From NCBI GenBank assembly GCA_017935345.1, contig JAGBHU010000038.1, forward strand, positions 62,001 to 126,000: a stretch of 64,000 nt of DNA, written 5' to 3'. A program made the position numbers and the translations under genes. Within the stretch, counting starts at the first letter, position 1. Every line of letters begins with the position of its first letter. Below the pieces are notes generated by a model. That model had not been told where the DNA came from. It was given only the letters and a program-made list of their open reading frames with translations, and did not search any database. This DNA is from Coprococcus sp. (GTDB lineage Bacteria; Bacillota; Clostridia; Lachnospirales; Lachnospiraceae). Shown piece by piece: positions 26,947 through 36,011 of the stretch.

Positions 26947-27831
26947 TTAAAGAATACCGTATGAATTCATCACTTTCTGAAGTCTGTCTACATTATGCGG
27001 TTCCATCTCCGTAAGCGGCATTCTTAAAGTACCGCCGCAAAGTCCCATCAGTTCAACGGCCTTCTTGACAGGAATCGGATTTACCTCACAGAACAATACA
27101 TCACACAGTTCTATTGTTGCCAGCTGAAGTGCAAGACTACCTGCCATATCGCCTGCAAGATACTTTGCTACCATGTCATGTGTATCCTTCGGAATAATAT
27201 TTGCAGTAACCGAAATAACACCCTTTCCACCCAGAGAAAGAAGCGGTACAACCTGATCATCATTTCCTGAATAGATATCGATACAGCCGTCCGCAAGTCT
27301 TGCCAGTCTTGCCACCTGACTGATATTTCCTGACGCCTCTTTAATTGCTACGATATTCTCCACGTTCTTTGCCAGATATACGGCTGTCTCCGGCTGAATA
27401 TTACAGCCTGTTCTTGAAGGTACATTGTACATAATAATTGGTACATGTACAGAATTTGCGATAGCTGTATAATGTGCTATCAGTCCTTTTTGTGTTGCTT
27501 TATTATAATATGGGGTAACAACAAGAAGTCCATCCACCCCATAACTCTCAGCTTCTGTAGACAGATAAATAGCTGTCGCTGTACAGTTGGAGCCGGTTCC
27601 TGCTATGACCGGTATTCTGTGGTCAACATACTCAACACACTTTTTAATACATTCAAGATGTTCCTCATGTGAAAGTGTTGATGCCTCTCCTGTTGTTCCG
27701 CATATAATAATGGCATCCGTTCCGTTTTCTACATGAAACTCTACAAGCTCCTTCAGTTTATCAAAATCTACCTCTCCATTCTCCTTAAACGGTGTTACTA
27801 ATGCTACTCCCGAACCTGTAAAAATTGACAT
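26947..27831 (-). CDS. dapA: 4-hydroxy-tetrahydrodipicolinate synthase
   Basis: The ATG at 27831, with GGAGG 8 bases upstream, gives 294 residues beginning MSIFTGSGVALVTPF. The (beta/alpha)8 aldolase family signs are GTTGEASTLSHEEH, the catalytic tyrosine in IIMYNVPSRTGCN and the Schiff-base lysine in IVAIKEASG. It condenses pyruvate and aspartate semialdehyde, the committed step to diaminopimelate and lysine. A lysine riboswitch and its terminator occupy the leader, so transcription should stop when lysine is abundant. Confidence 0.97.
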   Translation of the reverse strand: MSIFTGSGVALVTPFKENGEVDFDKLKELVEFHVENGTDAIIICGTTGEASTLSHEEHLECIKKCVEYVDHRIPVIAGTGSNCTATAIYLSTEAESYGVDGLLVVTPYYNKATQKGLIAHYTAIANSVHVPIIMYNVPSRTGCNIQPETAVYLAKNVENIVAIKEASGNISQVARLARLADGCIDIYSGNDDQVVPLLSLGGKGVISVTANIIPKDTHDMVAKYLAGDMAGSLALQLATIELCDVLFCEVNPIPVKKAVELMGLCGGTLRMPLTEMEPHNVDRLQKVMNSYGIL

Positions 27832-27896
27832 ATCATCGTCCTCCTCAATAAAAATATTTTTCTTGACTGCGAGCCGGAACAAATCCCCCATAGAGT

Positions 27897-27929
27897 GAAA
27901 AAAAGCAGGTAAGCAAAAGCCAACCTGCC
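27897..27929 (-). terminator. Expression-platform terminator of the lysine riboswitch
   Basis: On minus, GCAGGT...ACCTGC is followed by TTTTTTT. It lies between the aptamer and the dapA ribosome site and is the regulated terminator. Confidence 0.92.
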
Positions 27930-27946
27930 GAATAATCTCATTCCAT

Positions 27947-28112
27947 CAAGTAGCTCTCCATCAAATGATGACAGTCATACAGTTATTTACTGCACAACCA
28001 GGAATGTGTCTCATGGACGGCATATTCCTTCGGCGGTGTTTCCTTTCCATACATCTCAACTGTATCCATATACATCAATATATGTAATAATAAATACCGC
28101 ACCTCTACTATA
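27947..28112 (-). promoter_or_regulatory. Lysine riboswitch (L-box) aptamer
   Basis: On minus, the 5' strand AGTAGAGGTGCGG and the 3' strand GGAGAGCTACTT close the P1 helix (28105-28109 with 27949-27953). Conserved L-box text lies between: AAACACCGCCGAAGG, a CTGGTTGTGCAGT segment and ATGACTGTCATCATTTGATG. These match the core of the known lysine aptamer, which binds L-lysine and favours the downstream terminator. This accounts for the 348-base gap 27832-28179 together with the promoter and terminator. Confidence 0.95.
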
Positions 28113-28141
28113 TATTATTCTAATAACCATTAGATAGTGTA

Positions 28142-28170
28142 ACTATATCATTACAAAAAAAGTATGTCAA
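28142..28170 (-). promoter_or_regulatory. Sigma-A promoter of the lysine-riboswitch operon
   Basis: Minus strand TTGACA (28165-28170), 17-base spacer, TATAGT (28142-28147), placed about 30 bases before the aptamer. Confidence 0.85.
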
Positions 28171-28179
28171 CCATTATTA

Positions 28180-30498
28180 TTAACGATACGAACCCTGCCG
28201 GCTCTTTTTTGCTCTCTTTTCCTGATACAGCTTTCTGTCAGCCTCCGACAGCACATCATAGATATTCATATCCTGATAGCAGGAAATCTCACATATTCCG
28301 CAGCTCATCTCTATCGGATAAGGCTTCCCGAACATGCGATTATATTTTTCCGTACTATGTTTGACAGCCGCTTTTATGGTTACCTCATCTAATGTATCCG
28401 ATAAAGCAAATACGACAAATTCATCTCCGCCAAACCTTCCTACCACGCTTTCCGTATCTTCAAAAGCGTCCTTCAGGATAGCTGCAATGGTCTTTAATGC
28501 AAAGTCACCGTCATCATGACCATACACATCATTTATCATCTTCAGATTATCCATATCGCCATATAAGACACATGCTTTTCTGCCCTGGTTCTTCTCCGAC
28601 ATCACTGCATTTTTAACATATTCAAGATACCCAAGCCTGTTTTTAACACCTGTAAGCAGGTCTGTTCTTGAAACCTCTTTCAACATGTCGTTGTTTTCCG
28701 CAATACGATTCATATCCTCTTTCAGATTATTTTGAATCTGCTCCTGCTGTTCAAGCAAAAAAAGAGACTTCAATGCTACGGATATCTGCACGGCTATCGG
28801 CTCAAGATTTGCAAAATATTCAAAATGTGTCTCACTTATCAACACCCCGTATAACTCTTCCCCTGAGAACAAAGGCGAAATAACCATCGTAAGTCTTCTG
28901 TCACACGGAAGATTTTCCGGTGCAAAGACAGATTCCGTCGCAACGGAATTGTTCTCGCCCAATACGGCACAGGCTTTACCGTCCTTATAAAATGCGCGAA
29001 GCAGCATCTTGTCAGGGAGCTGAAACTCCTCATTCCGCAGGTGGCGGATTGGCTCAACAAAGGTATACATATATGCCATATTAATCCCAATCATCGCCAG
29101 ATTATCAAGAGCCCGCTCATACGGTATTCTCTCACCTATATACATTCTGAACATATCAAAGGTCATTCCGTTAATCTGTTTTGTCATCTTTTCCATTCCG
29201 GCTTTTTGGCCTCTGACTACCTGCCAGTTCGCAATGGCCAATTCCCGATAAAAGTCAGAAAACAATTCCATAATATGCAGCCGTATGCTGTCGGACTCCA
29301 CATATCTGCACAATTCATATTGCATTATCTTCAAAGCATTTGCAAAAAGCTCTATCGTTGTATAACGATATAACGGTCTTGTCAGAATATTCAGAAAGGT
29401 ACTTTTCACTTCCTTGTCTCGCTCTGTCAGACTGTTATTCTTCACCATATCTACAAGAAATTTTACCAAACCGGCTATTTCCATCTTCACTTTATCCAGC
29501 ATCTTATCTTCTGCATAGCTGCCAAATAAATATGTGTTTATTCTGTTACACGCTTCCTGTATGTTCTCTTCCGTTACCAGATGATATATGCCCATCTGCT
29601 CTGCAACAGTCTGAAGATCATATCCTTTACAGCCACATGACGAACGTATAATCAAATGTGTATCGACACGCACATCTTCCATCTTACCGGACTCAACCAT
29701 CTGCCTGGCTCCTGCAACCGCCTTATAGGCAAGCTCAGCAGCATTTGCTTCAATTGTAGTAAGTGAAGGTACGAGAGTCGGTGCAAACTCAGAATTGTCA
29801 AAGCTTCCTACAAGCAGTTCCTGTCCAACCTTGATTCCCATTTTTGCAAATGCCTTATATCCTCCGAGAGCCATGCTGTCATTTGCAAAAACAACTGCAT
29901 CCAGGTCAGGATGTTCTTTCACAAACGCGCCTATTTGTCCTTCACTGCTCTCTTCAAAATTGCCATATATAACATATTCATCTCTATAGGGTATATCCGT
30001 CTCTGCCAAAGCTTCTTTATAAGCTTCCAATCTTTCCATTGCATCTACATTTGTCTTTGGTCCGCTTACATATCCTATGTTTCTCGCACCATGCTCCAAA
30101 ATCAAATGCTTTATTTCCTTTTTAAAGGCTTTCTTATTGTCAAATATAATAGACTGATAGCCGTCCATTCTTGTATAAAGTGTTACAACAGGAATACCCA
30201 GATATTGTTCAAGAAACTTGTAGCGTTCCTCTTCCGTAATACGGCAGCCTATCATTCCCATCATAATATAAAGCACATCAATATGCTTTCTGCTTACAAA
30301 CTTGAACAATGTATTATATTGATACTCATAATGCCCATGTTCCTCTGATATATCAGTTCCATCCAGATACATACCCGGAAAAATAAAAACATTCGCATCA
30401 ATAGAAATCGCGCCAAGCTCAGCTCCTTTTACCGCTTCACTTGTAAATACAGAATCTATATCATCTATCAACAAACCTATATTTAATCGTTTGTGCAT
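28180..30498 (-). CDS. LacI-type ligand-binding domain fused to a GGDEF diguanylate cyclase
   Basis: The 772-residue protein begins directly with a periplasmic-binding-protein-like domain of the LacI/GalR effector type (about 1-290): LNIGLLIDDIDSVFTSEAVK, NIGYVSGPKTNVDAMERLEA, FANDSMALGGYKAF and VGSFDNSEFAPTLVPSLTTI. There is no helix-turn-helix before it and no signal or membrane helix, so it is a cytosolic sensor. A mostly helical middle with a GAF-like part follows. Residues from about 610 form the cyclase: RTDLLTGVKNRLGYLEYVK and GGDEF at 690-694. No RxxD inhibitory site sits at the usual place. It should make cyclic di-GMP in response to a small ligand, probably a sugar. AAAGGAG precedes the ATG; the dispersed repeat 30541-30646 is in its leader. 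Confidence 0.9.
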   Translation of the reverse strand: MHKRLNIGLLIDDIDSVFTSEAVKGAELGAISIDANVFIFPGMYLDGTDISEEHGHYEYQYNTLFKFVSRKHIDVLYIMMGMIGCRITEEERYKFLEQYLGIPVVTLYTRMDGYQSIIFDNKKAFKKEIKHLILEHGARNIGYVSGPKTNVDAMERLEAYKEALAETDIPYRDEYVIYGNFEESSEGQIGAFVKEHPDLDAVVFANDSMALGGYKAFAKMGIKVGQELLVGSFDNSEFAPTLVPSLTTIEANAAELAYKAVAGARQMVESGKMEDVRVDTHLIIRSSCGCKGYDLQTVAEQMGIYHLVTEENIQEACNRINTYLFGSYAEDKMLDKVKMEIAGLVKFLVDMVKNNSLTERDKEVKSTFLNILTRPLYRYTTIELFANALKIMQYELCRYVESDSIRLHIMELFSDFYRELAIANWQVVRGQKAGMEKMTKQINGMTFDMFRMYIGERIPYERALDNLAMIGINMAYMYTFVEPIRHLRNEEFQLPDKMLLRAFYKDGKACAVLGENNSVATESVFAPENLPCDRRLTMVISPLFSGEELYGVLISETHFEYFANLEPIAVQISVALKSLFLLEQQEQIQNNLKEDMNRIAENNDMLKEVSRTDLLTGVKNRLGYLEYVKNAVMSEKNQGRKACVLYGDMDNLKMINDVYGHDDGDFALKTIAAILKDAFEDTESVVGRFGGDEFVVFALSDTLDEVTIKAAVKHSTEKYNRMFGKPYPIEMSCGICEISCYQDMNIYDVLSEADRKLYQEKRAKKSRQGSYR

Positions 30499-30540
30499 AA
30501 TCTGCTCCTTTAAATCAATTCATCCGGTCAAAATAATTTA

Positions 30541-30646
30541 TTTCACATTGTACCATGAAAACTAAGCTCGCTTCCTGCTCGCTAAGGTTTCAGGTATATG
30601 TTCTCACTAAGCTCATGCTTCACATTCGCTAAGTGTTCACATTATA
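30541..30646 (-). repeat. Single copy of the dispersed leader repeat
   Basis: This 106-base stretch aligns with the 104-base unit before thrC. On minus it runs TATAATGTGAACACTTAGCG, GAGAACATATACCT, ACCTTAGCGAGC, GCGAGCTTAGTT and ATGGTACAATGTGAA. TATAAT (30641-30646) is preceded by TGA and may be the -10 of the GGDEF gene. The rest of 30499-30813 holds the terminator below and no gene. Confidence 0.85.
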
Positions 30647-30757
30647 TCATGATATCCCCTGCTACCACAAGAACACAAATCCTGAATTCGTTATTTTTCT
30701 ATTTATCAATCAATAATGAGCGACACTTTACGGCTTGTACGGACACACCAATAAACA

Positions 30758-30795
30758 GCAAACCGCCGGAAACAACAATGTCTCCGGCGGTTTGC
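30758..30795 (-). terminator. Terminator after the tandem OB-fold gene
   Basis: A perfect 13-bp G+C-rich stem (30758-30770 with 30783-30795) and a 12-base loop, followed on minus by TGTTTATT. Confidence 0.82.
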
Positions 30796-30813
30796 CTGCA
30801 TGATATTCTGTTT

Positions 30814-31443
30814 TTATTCGAGGCATTCCATTTTACTTACGGATACCTCATAAGCTGTTTTATTGATAATCTGGTCATTTCCTACCCGCTTCTGATATTC
30901 TCTGCTCTGTATTCTGCCCCAGACGGCGACATGCTCGCCCACTTTCAGTTTTCCTGCAAATCTGGCATTTCTCCCCCAACAAATACAAGGTATGTAATCA
31001 CTCTTTCCATAGGCTCTGTTTACAGCCAGCAAAATGTCCGCAATCTCTCTTCCAAGAGGTGTCATTCTATACACAGGTTCTTTACAAATATATCCATCCA
31101 GATAGATTTGATTTGGTTTATTGTCCTTTTCCTCATCTTCTTCAAACAATGAAATCTCCCTTACAAACACAGACAGAATCAGACGATTCTTTGTCTCTTC
31201 ATGCTTATTATAAGACCTGAACTGACCTCTTGCTATGATTTTCTCTCCTATGTGGGAACCCTCTATATCAAACAAGCGGTCTGATACCATAAGCGGAATC
31301 ACGTCATAAGCATCACTTAACCTGCTTACTACAAGGTCTACCATATAGAATCCCTCTCCAAAAATTTCGTGGCTGAACGTAAAATCTGAAGCAATTTCTC
31401 CAGCCACCACTACCTGATTGTTGTTTAATGTTTTTTCAGTCAT
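30814..31443 (-). CDS. Tandem OB-fold single-strand DNA-binding-like protein
   Basis: The ATG at 31443, with GGAGGG about 8 bases before, gives 209 residues; the 44-codon extension upstream crosses the likely promoter region. Two SSB-like OB folds follow each other: about 5-100 (NNQVVVAGEIASDFTFSHEI to LSVFVREISLF) and about 112-208 (NQIYLDGYICKEPVYRMTP to YEVSVSKMECL). The second contains DYIPCICWGRNARFAGKL and VAVWGRIQSREYQK, close to canonical Ssb. Unlike housekeeping Ssb there is one chain with two folds and no acidic tail tip; it ends KMECLE. A role in replication restart or repair is inferred. The identity of the main ssb is not in this window. Confidence 0.82.
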   Translation of the reverse strand: MTEKTLNNNQVVVAGEIASDFTFSHEIFGEGFYMVDLVVSRLSDAYDVIPLMVSDRLFDIEGSHIGEKIIARGQFRSYNKHEETKNRLILSVFVREISLFEEDEEKDNKPNQIYLDGYICKEPVYRMTPLGREIADILLAVNRAYGKSDYIPCICWGRNARFAGKLKVGEHVAVWGRIQSREYQKRVGNDQIINKTAYEVSVSKMECLE

Positions 31444-31575
31444 ATTTTCTCCCTCCGTTATAAACTTCGATTGTGTATGTACTATACAACCTATGCTCAT
31501 ATTCCAATAAATATGACGTCTAGTTTCATCTAGTTTTGTCGGACGGGATTTATCGAGGTGAAATATTCTACGCAA

Positions 31576-32385
31576 TTACTGAAAGCTTCTCTGCCTGTAG
31601 GCTTCATATGCGAGGAGGGTTGCGGATATAGCAGCATTTAAAGATTCTACCTGACCTGACATTGGTATACGGATTAGGCAATCCGCAGTAGCTGCTACCT
31701 CGTCAGACAAACCGTTTCCTTCGTTGCCGATAAGAAATGCCACCGGTTTATTCAGATTCTCGTCATATAATGGCGTTCCATCCAAATGCGCACCATATAG
31801 GGAAACCCCGCTTTTCTTTAGCAAATCAATATCTTCTAAAAGATTGTCTGATATTACAAAGGGAACGCGGAATATTGCCCCCATTGTCGATCGGACTACC
31901 TTGGAGCTGTACGGGTCACAGGACATTCCTCCTATGAGTATCCCTGCCACGCCTGCCGCCTCACTGCTTCTGATAATTGTTCCCATATTGCCCGGATCCT
32001 GTATGGATTCCAGTATCAAATATACGGGCGGCTTTTCCCTGCCACAGACTGCAAGCAAATCTGTCATCGTATAATTTATACATTCCACAACCGCCATTAG
32101 TCCCTGCGGAGACTTTGTCTGGGATATACTGTCATAAATATAGTCTTTAACCACCAGCAGACTTTCATCCTCTGTGTTAAATCCCATATGTGCAAGTTCT
32201 GTCTTGTATCTGTTCCACGCAGACTCCGAAAGCACCACCTGTTTCACCCTGTCTACAGGAAGTTCAACAAACATCCGTATTCCTTCTACTACAAATACGC
32301 CCTTCTTTCTGCGATAGCTATTGTCCCTGTTCAGCTTCTGCAAATCTTTTATTTTTTGGTTTTTATTTGAAGTAATAATGTCCAT
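31576..32385 (-). CDS. SpoU/TrmH family RNA 2'-O-ribose methyltransferase
   Basis: The 269-residue protein has an N-terminal substrate-binding part (NKNQKIKDLQKLNRDNSYRR and GVFVVEGIRMFVE). The C-terminal knotted SPOUT domain carries three motifs: LESIQDPGNMGTIIRSSEAA, FLIGNEGNGLS and IPMSGQVESLNAAISATLLA. It methylates a ribose 2'-OH in rRNA or tRNA with SAM; the arrangement fits 23S rRNA methyltransferases of the RlmB/TsnR-like group, but the site is unknown. Its ATG overlaps the dnaE stop by one base (TAATG), so it is translationally coupled to dnaE. Confidence 0.92.
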   Translation of the reverse strand: MDIITSNKNQKIKDLQKLNRDNSYRRKKGVFVVEGIRMFVELPVDRVKQVVLSESAWNRYKTELAHMGFNTEDESLLVVKDYIYDSISQTKSPQGLMAVVECINYTMTDLLAVCGREKPPVYLILESIQDPGNMGTIIRSSEAAGVAGILIGGMSCDPYSSKVVRSTMGAIFRVPFVISDNLLEDIDLLKKSGVSLYGAHLDGTPLYDENLNKPVAFLIGNEGNGLSDEVAATADCLIRIPMSGQVESLNAAISATLLAYEAYRQRSFQ

Positions 32386-35300
32386 TATTTGCTCTTCTTC
32401 CTTATCAATACCCTTTCTCCGCCATACTCAAGCTTCAGTCTGTCCACAATGCCTGCATTTTCATCTACCATAAAGCCCCGTCCCATGCTCTTCATCTGAC
32501 GCTCCTTTAAAAGCTGGACATATACAGGACATGTGCCTTTATAATCTTCCAGTATGGAAATAAAATCTGCCTCCAGTTTTCTATACTCTTCCATATCGGC
32601 AAAGCACACCCATAACTGATTAGGATTCTCAGGCTGCCCGCTCTCTGCTGCCCATCCTCTCTTTTCCTGCCGCGCCCCTGCCGTTTGGTCTCCTTTTCCA
32701 TAGCGGTTGTTTACGGCAAAGGTCTTACCATTCTTTACCTCATCAAAAGTAAGCATTTCGGAAAGTATCAGCTTTGCTTCTTCCTCCGTGACACTTGCTC
32801 TGCCCTTGACCAATATCTTGTTATCCGTATACAAATGCTGTCTCAGTTTTTCATAATCTCGCGGAAATACGATAATCTCAATCTGTCCTACCATATCCTC
32901 AAGCGTAACAAATGCCATATTCTGATTATTTTTGGTCAGCTTCACGGTAACGGCGGCAATCAAACCACCAACAACACACATCTGCTGGTCTTTTACCTTT
33001 GTACGTCCTACCTCTTCATCAATCATAAAATCAGCCGATGAAGCATTTGTCAGCTTATCTATAATATCCGTATAGTCTAGCAACGGATGTCCTGATACAT
33101 AGATACCAAGGACTGATTTCTCCATGGCAAGCATTTCCTGTTTATCATACTCTTCCACATCGGGATACCGAACCTTGCTCATTTCTTCAAATTCTCCACC
33201 AAAGAAATCTGCCAGAGACATCTGTCCTGCCGCCGAATTTTTCCTTTCCTTGGCAGCCTCATCAGCCAACATCGGATATACCATCATCATCTGTCTTCTG
33301 TTTGCATCAAAGTTATCAAAAGCTCCGCCCAATATCAGTGCTTCAATCGTCTTTTTATTTGTTTCCTTTGGTGACATTCTCATAAGGAAATCTTTTAAAT
33401 CCTTGAACGGTCCGTTTAATTCTCTTTCTTCTACCACCTTTTCAATAACGGCAGTTCCTACACTTTTCAGTCCCGAAAGGCCATATCGGATAGCGCCCTT
33501 CGATACAGAAAATCCGCTTACCCCTTCATTGATATCCGGCGGAAGTATTTGAATCCCCATCTGACGGCAATGTTGTATATACATAGCCACCTTGGAACTG
33601 TTATCTTTTACTGATGATATCAGGGCTGCCATAAAATATGCCGGATAATAACATTTTAGATAAGCCGTCTGGTAAGCCACTACCGCATAAGCTGCAGCAT
33701 GGGACTTGTTAAAAGCATATTTTGCAAAATCAGTCATATCATCAAATATTTTATTGGCAGTTTTTTCAGGTATTCCTCTCGCAATACAGCCCGGAACATT
33801 TTGCTCTTCATTTCCATATACGAAGTTCTGCCTCTCCTTTGCCATTACATCCGCTTTTTTCTTGGACATTGCTCTTCGTACAAGGTCACTTCGTCCCAAG
33901 GTATATCCGGCAAGCTTCATAACGATCTGCATAACCTGCTCCTGATATACGATACAGCCATAGGTTGCTTCAAGTATCTCACGAAGCTCCTCCGTGTCAT
34001 ATGTGATATCCTCAGGGTGTTCCTTGCCGTTTATGTAGTTTGGAATAAAATCCATCGGCCCCGGTCTGTATAACGATATACCGGCTATGATATCCTCAAG
34101 ACTTCTTGGTTTCAGTTCCTTCATAAAGTTCTTCATACCGGAGCTTTCAAGCTGGAATATTCCCTCGGTCTTTCCCGATGAGATCAGTTCAAACACCTTT
34201 GCATCATTATAATCAATATGATCGATATCGATGTCCGTTCCCGTCTGTTGCTTAACAAATTTTACTGCATCCTGTATAACCGTCAGTGTTCTAAGCCCCA
34301 AAAAGTCCATTTTGAGAAGTCCCAGACGTTCTATTGTTGTCATGGTAAACTGTGTAATAACAGAATCGTCACCACCCTTCGCCAGTGGTACATACTCATC
34401 TATGGAATCCCTGCCGATTACGACTCCTGCGGCATGCATACCTGTATTTCTCGGAAGGCCCTCAAGCTTAAGTGCCATATCAATCAGACGCTTCACATCT
34501 TCATTTTCAGCATACAGTTCCTTTAAGTCCTTGCTTACCTGAAGCGCTTTGTTGATATTCATGCCGATTTCCATCGGTACGGATTTTGCCACGGTATCAC
34601 AGAGTGAATACGGCAAATCAAGCGCTCTTCCCACATCACGAATGACGTTTCTTGCCGCCATCGTCTGGAAGGTTACGATTTGAACAACCTTCTCTTTTCC
34701 ATATTTCTCCACAACATAATCAATGACCTCCTGCCGTCTTTCATAACAGAAGTCTACGTCTATATCCGGCATGGATACTCGCTCCGGATTCAGAAATCTC
34801 TCAAACAGAAGATTATATTTGATTGGGTCTATATTGGTTATCTCAAGACAATATGCAACGATACTTCCTGCCGCCGAGCCTCTTCCGGGACCTACCGCAA
34901 TACCATGTTCCTTTGCATATCTGATAAAATCAGATACAATGAGGAAATAATCCACATATCCCATCTGTTTAATCGTTGAAAGCTCATAATCAAGTCTTTC
35001 CATCAAATCATCCGTCACAGGATGATATCGTTTCCTGATTCCTTCATAGCACAATTTCTCTAAGTATTCTTCTGCGCTAAGTCCTCCCGGCACATCAAAC
35101 GCCGGTACCTTCTGTTCACCGAACACGATTTCCACATTACATCGCTCAGCAATTTTATGGGTATTTTCCAGGGCTTCCGTGGCATACGGAAATAAATGAT
35201 ACATTTCCTCTTTTGATTTCAGGTAATACTGTCCGCCGTCATACCGCATTCTATCCTCTTCATGGACTTTACGGTTTGTCTGAATACAAAGCAATACATC

Positions 35301-35969
35301 ATGTGCCTCCCAGTCCTCTGCCATGATATAATGGGAATCGTTGGTAACCACCATAGGGATACCCAGCTCTTTTGACAACCGCATCACGCCCGCATTTACA
35401 ACTGCCTGTTCACTCAATCCATGGTCCTGCATTTCAAGGAAATAATTATTCTCACCAAAGATTTCCAGATAACGAAGAGCCGCTGCCTTTGCGTCTTCAT
35501 AATGATCTTTTCTCAAATGGACTGCCACTTCACCTGCAAGACATGCAGACAGTGCAATAACACCCTCATGGTACTCCTGAAGTACCTCCATATCGATTCT
35601 CGGTTTATAATAAAATCCCTCGGTAAATCCCTTCGACACGATCTTGGAAAGGTTTTTATAGCCCTGATTATTTTCTGCCAAAAGCACAAGGTGATAATAT
35701 CGGTCTTCGCCCTTTGTAAGCTCTCTGTCAAAACGGGAACCCGGACTTACATAGACCTCACAGCCCAGTATCGGTTTTATCCCCGCTGCTTTTGCGGCTT
35801 CGTAAAAATCGATAACACCATACATGACGCCATGGTCTGTAATGGCAAGAGAATCATATCCCAGCTCTTTTGCCCGTTTTACCAGTTCTTTGATCTTTGC
35901 CGAACCATCCAGCAGACTATATTCCGTATGCACATGAAGATGTGTAAATTCTTTTTCATTTATCGCCAT
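32385..35969 (-). CDS. dnaE: DNA polymerase III alpha subunit (DnaE type)
   Basis: The 1194-residue protein begins with a PHP domain (THLHVHTEYSLLDGSAKI, LAITDHGVMYGVIDFYEAAK). The C-family polymerase core follows with VGPGRGSAAGSIVAYCLEI, the catalytic aspartates in MPDIDVDFCYERRQEVIDYV and FNKSHAAAYAVVAYQTAYLK. A C-terminal OB fold (about 1000-1080) contains VVGGLIAAVTVKLTKNNQNM. Low-GC Gram-positives use PolC as main replicase and DnaE for primer extension and lagging-strand work. It lies 42 bases after the DUF5662 gene and overlaps the rRNA methyltransferase gene by one base. The ribosome site (AGGAAAGGA) is rather far, about 12 bases, from the ATG. Confidence 0.97.
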   Translation of the reverse strand: MAINEKEFTHLHVHTEYSLLDGSAKIKELVKRAKELGYDSLAITDHGVMYGVIDFYEAAKAAGIKPILGCEVYVSPGSRFDRELTKGEDRYYHLVLLAENNQGYKNLSKIVSKGFTEGFYYKPRIDMEVLQEYHEGVIALSACLAGEVAVHLRKDHYEDAKAAALRYLEIFGENNYFLEMQDHGLSEQAVVNAGVMRLSKELGIPMVVTNDSHYIMAEDWEAHDVLLCIQTNRKVHEEDRMRYDGGQYYLKSKEEMYHLFPYATEALENTHKIAERCNVEIVFGEQKVPAFDVPGGLSAEEYLEKLCYEGIRKRYHPVTDDLMERLDYELSTIKQMGYVDYFLIVSDFIRYAKEHGIAVGPGRGSAAGSIVAYCLEITNIDPIKYNLLFERFLNPERVSMPDIDVDFCYERRQEVIDYVVEKYGKEKVVQIVTFQTMAARNVIRDVGRALDLPYSLCDTVAKSVPMEIGMNINKALQVSKDLKELYAENEDVKRLIDMALKLEGLPRNTGMHAAGVVIGRDSIDEYVPLAKGGDDSVITQFTMTTIERLGLLKMDFLGLRTLTVIQDAVKFVKQQTGTDIDIDHIDYNDAKVFELISSGKTEGIFQLESSGMKNFMKELKPRSLEDIIAGISLYRPGPMDFIPNYINGKEHPEDITYDTEELREILEATYGCIVYQEQVMQIVMKLAGYTLGRSDLVRRAMSKKKADVMAKERQNFVYGNEEQNVPGCIARGIPEKTANKIFDDMTDFAKYAFNKSHAAAYAVVAYQTAYLKCYYPAYFMAALISSVKDNSSKVAMYIQHCRQMGIQILPPDINEGVSGFSVSKGAIRYGLSGLKSVGTAVIEKVVEERELNGPFKDLKDFLMRMSPKETNKKTIEALILGGAFDNFDANRRQMMMVYPMLADEAAKERKNSAAGQMSLADFFGGEFEEMSKVRYPDVEEYDKQEMLAMEKSVLGIYVSGHPLLDYTDIIDKLTNASSADFMIDEEVGRTKVKDQQMCVVGGLIAAVTVKLTKNNQNMAFVTLEDMVGQIEIIVFPRDYEKLRQHLYTDNKILVKGRASVTEEEAKLILSEMLTFDEVKNGKTFAVNNRYGKGDQTAGARQEKRGWAAESGQPENPNQLWVCFADMEEYRKLEADFISILEDYKGTCPVYVQLLKERQMKSMGRGFMVDENAGIVDRLKLEYGGERVLIRKKSK

Positions 35970-36011
35970 AAACTGTACAATTCCTTTCCTACAATATGCT
36001 TACTACCTTCG

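Noticed and set aside
30598-31152. 184-codon open frame on plus across the terminator and OB-fold gene
   Set aside because: It reads through a perfect terminator stem and a conserved gene in antisense; no ribosome site.
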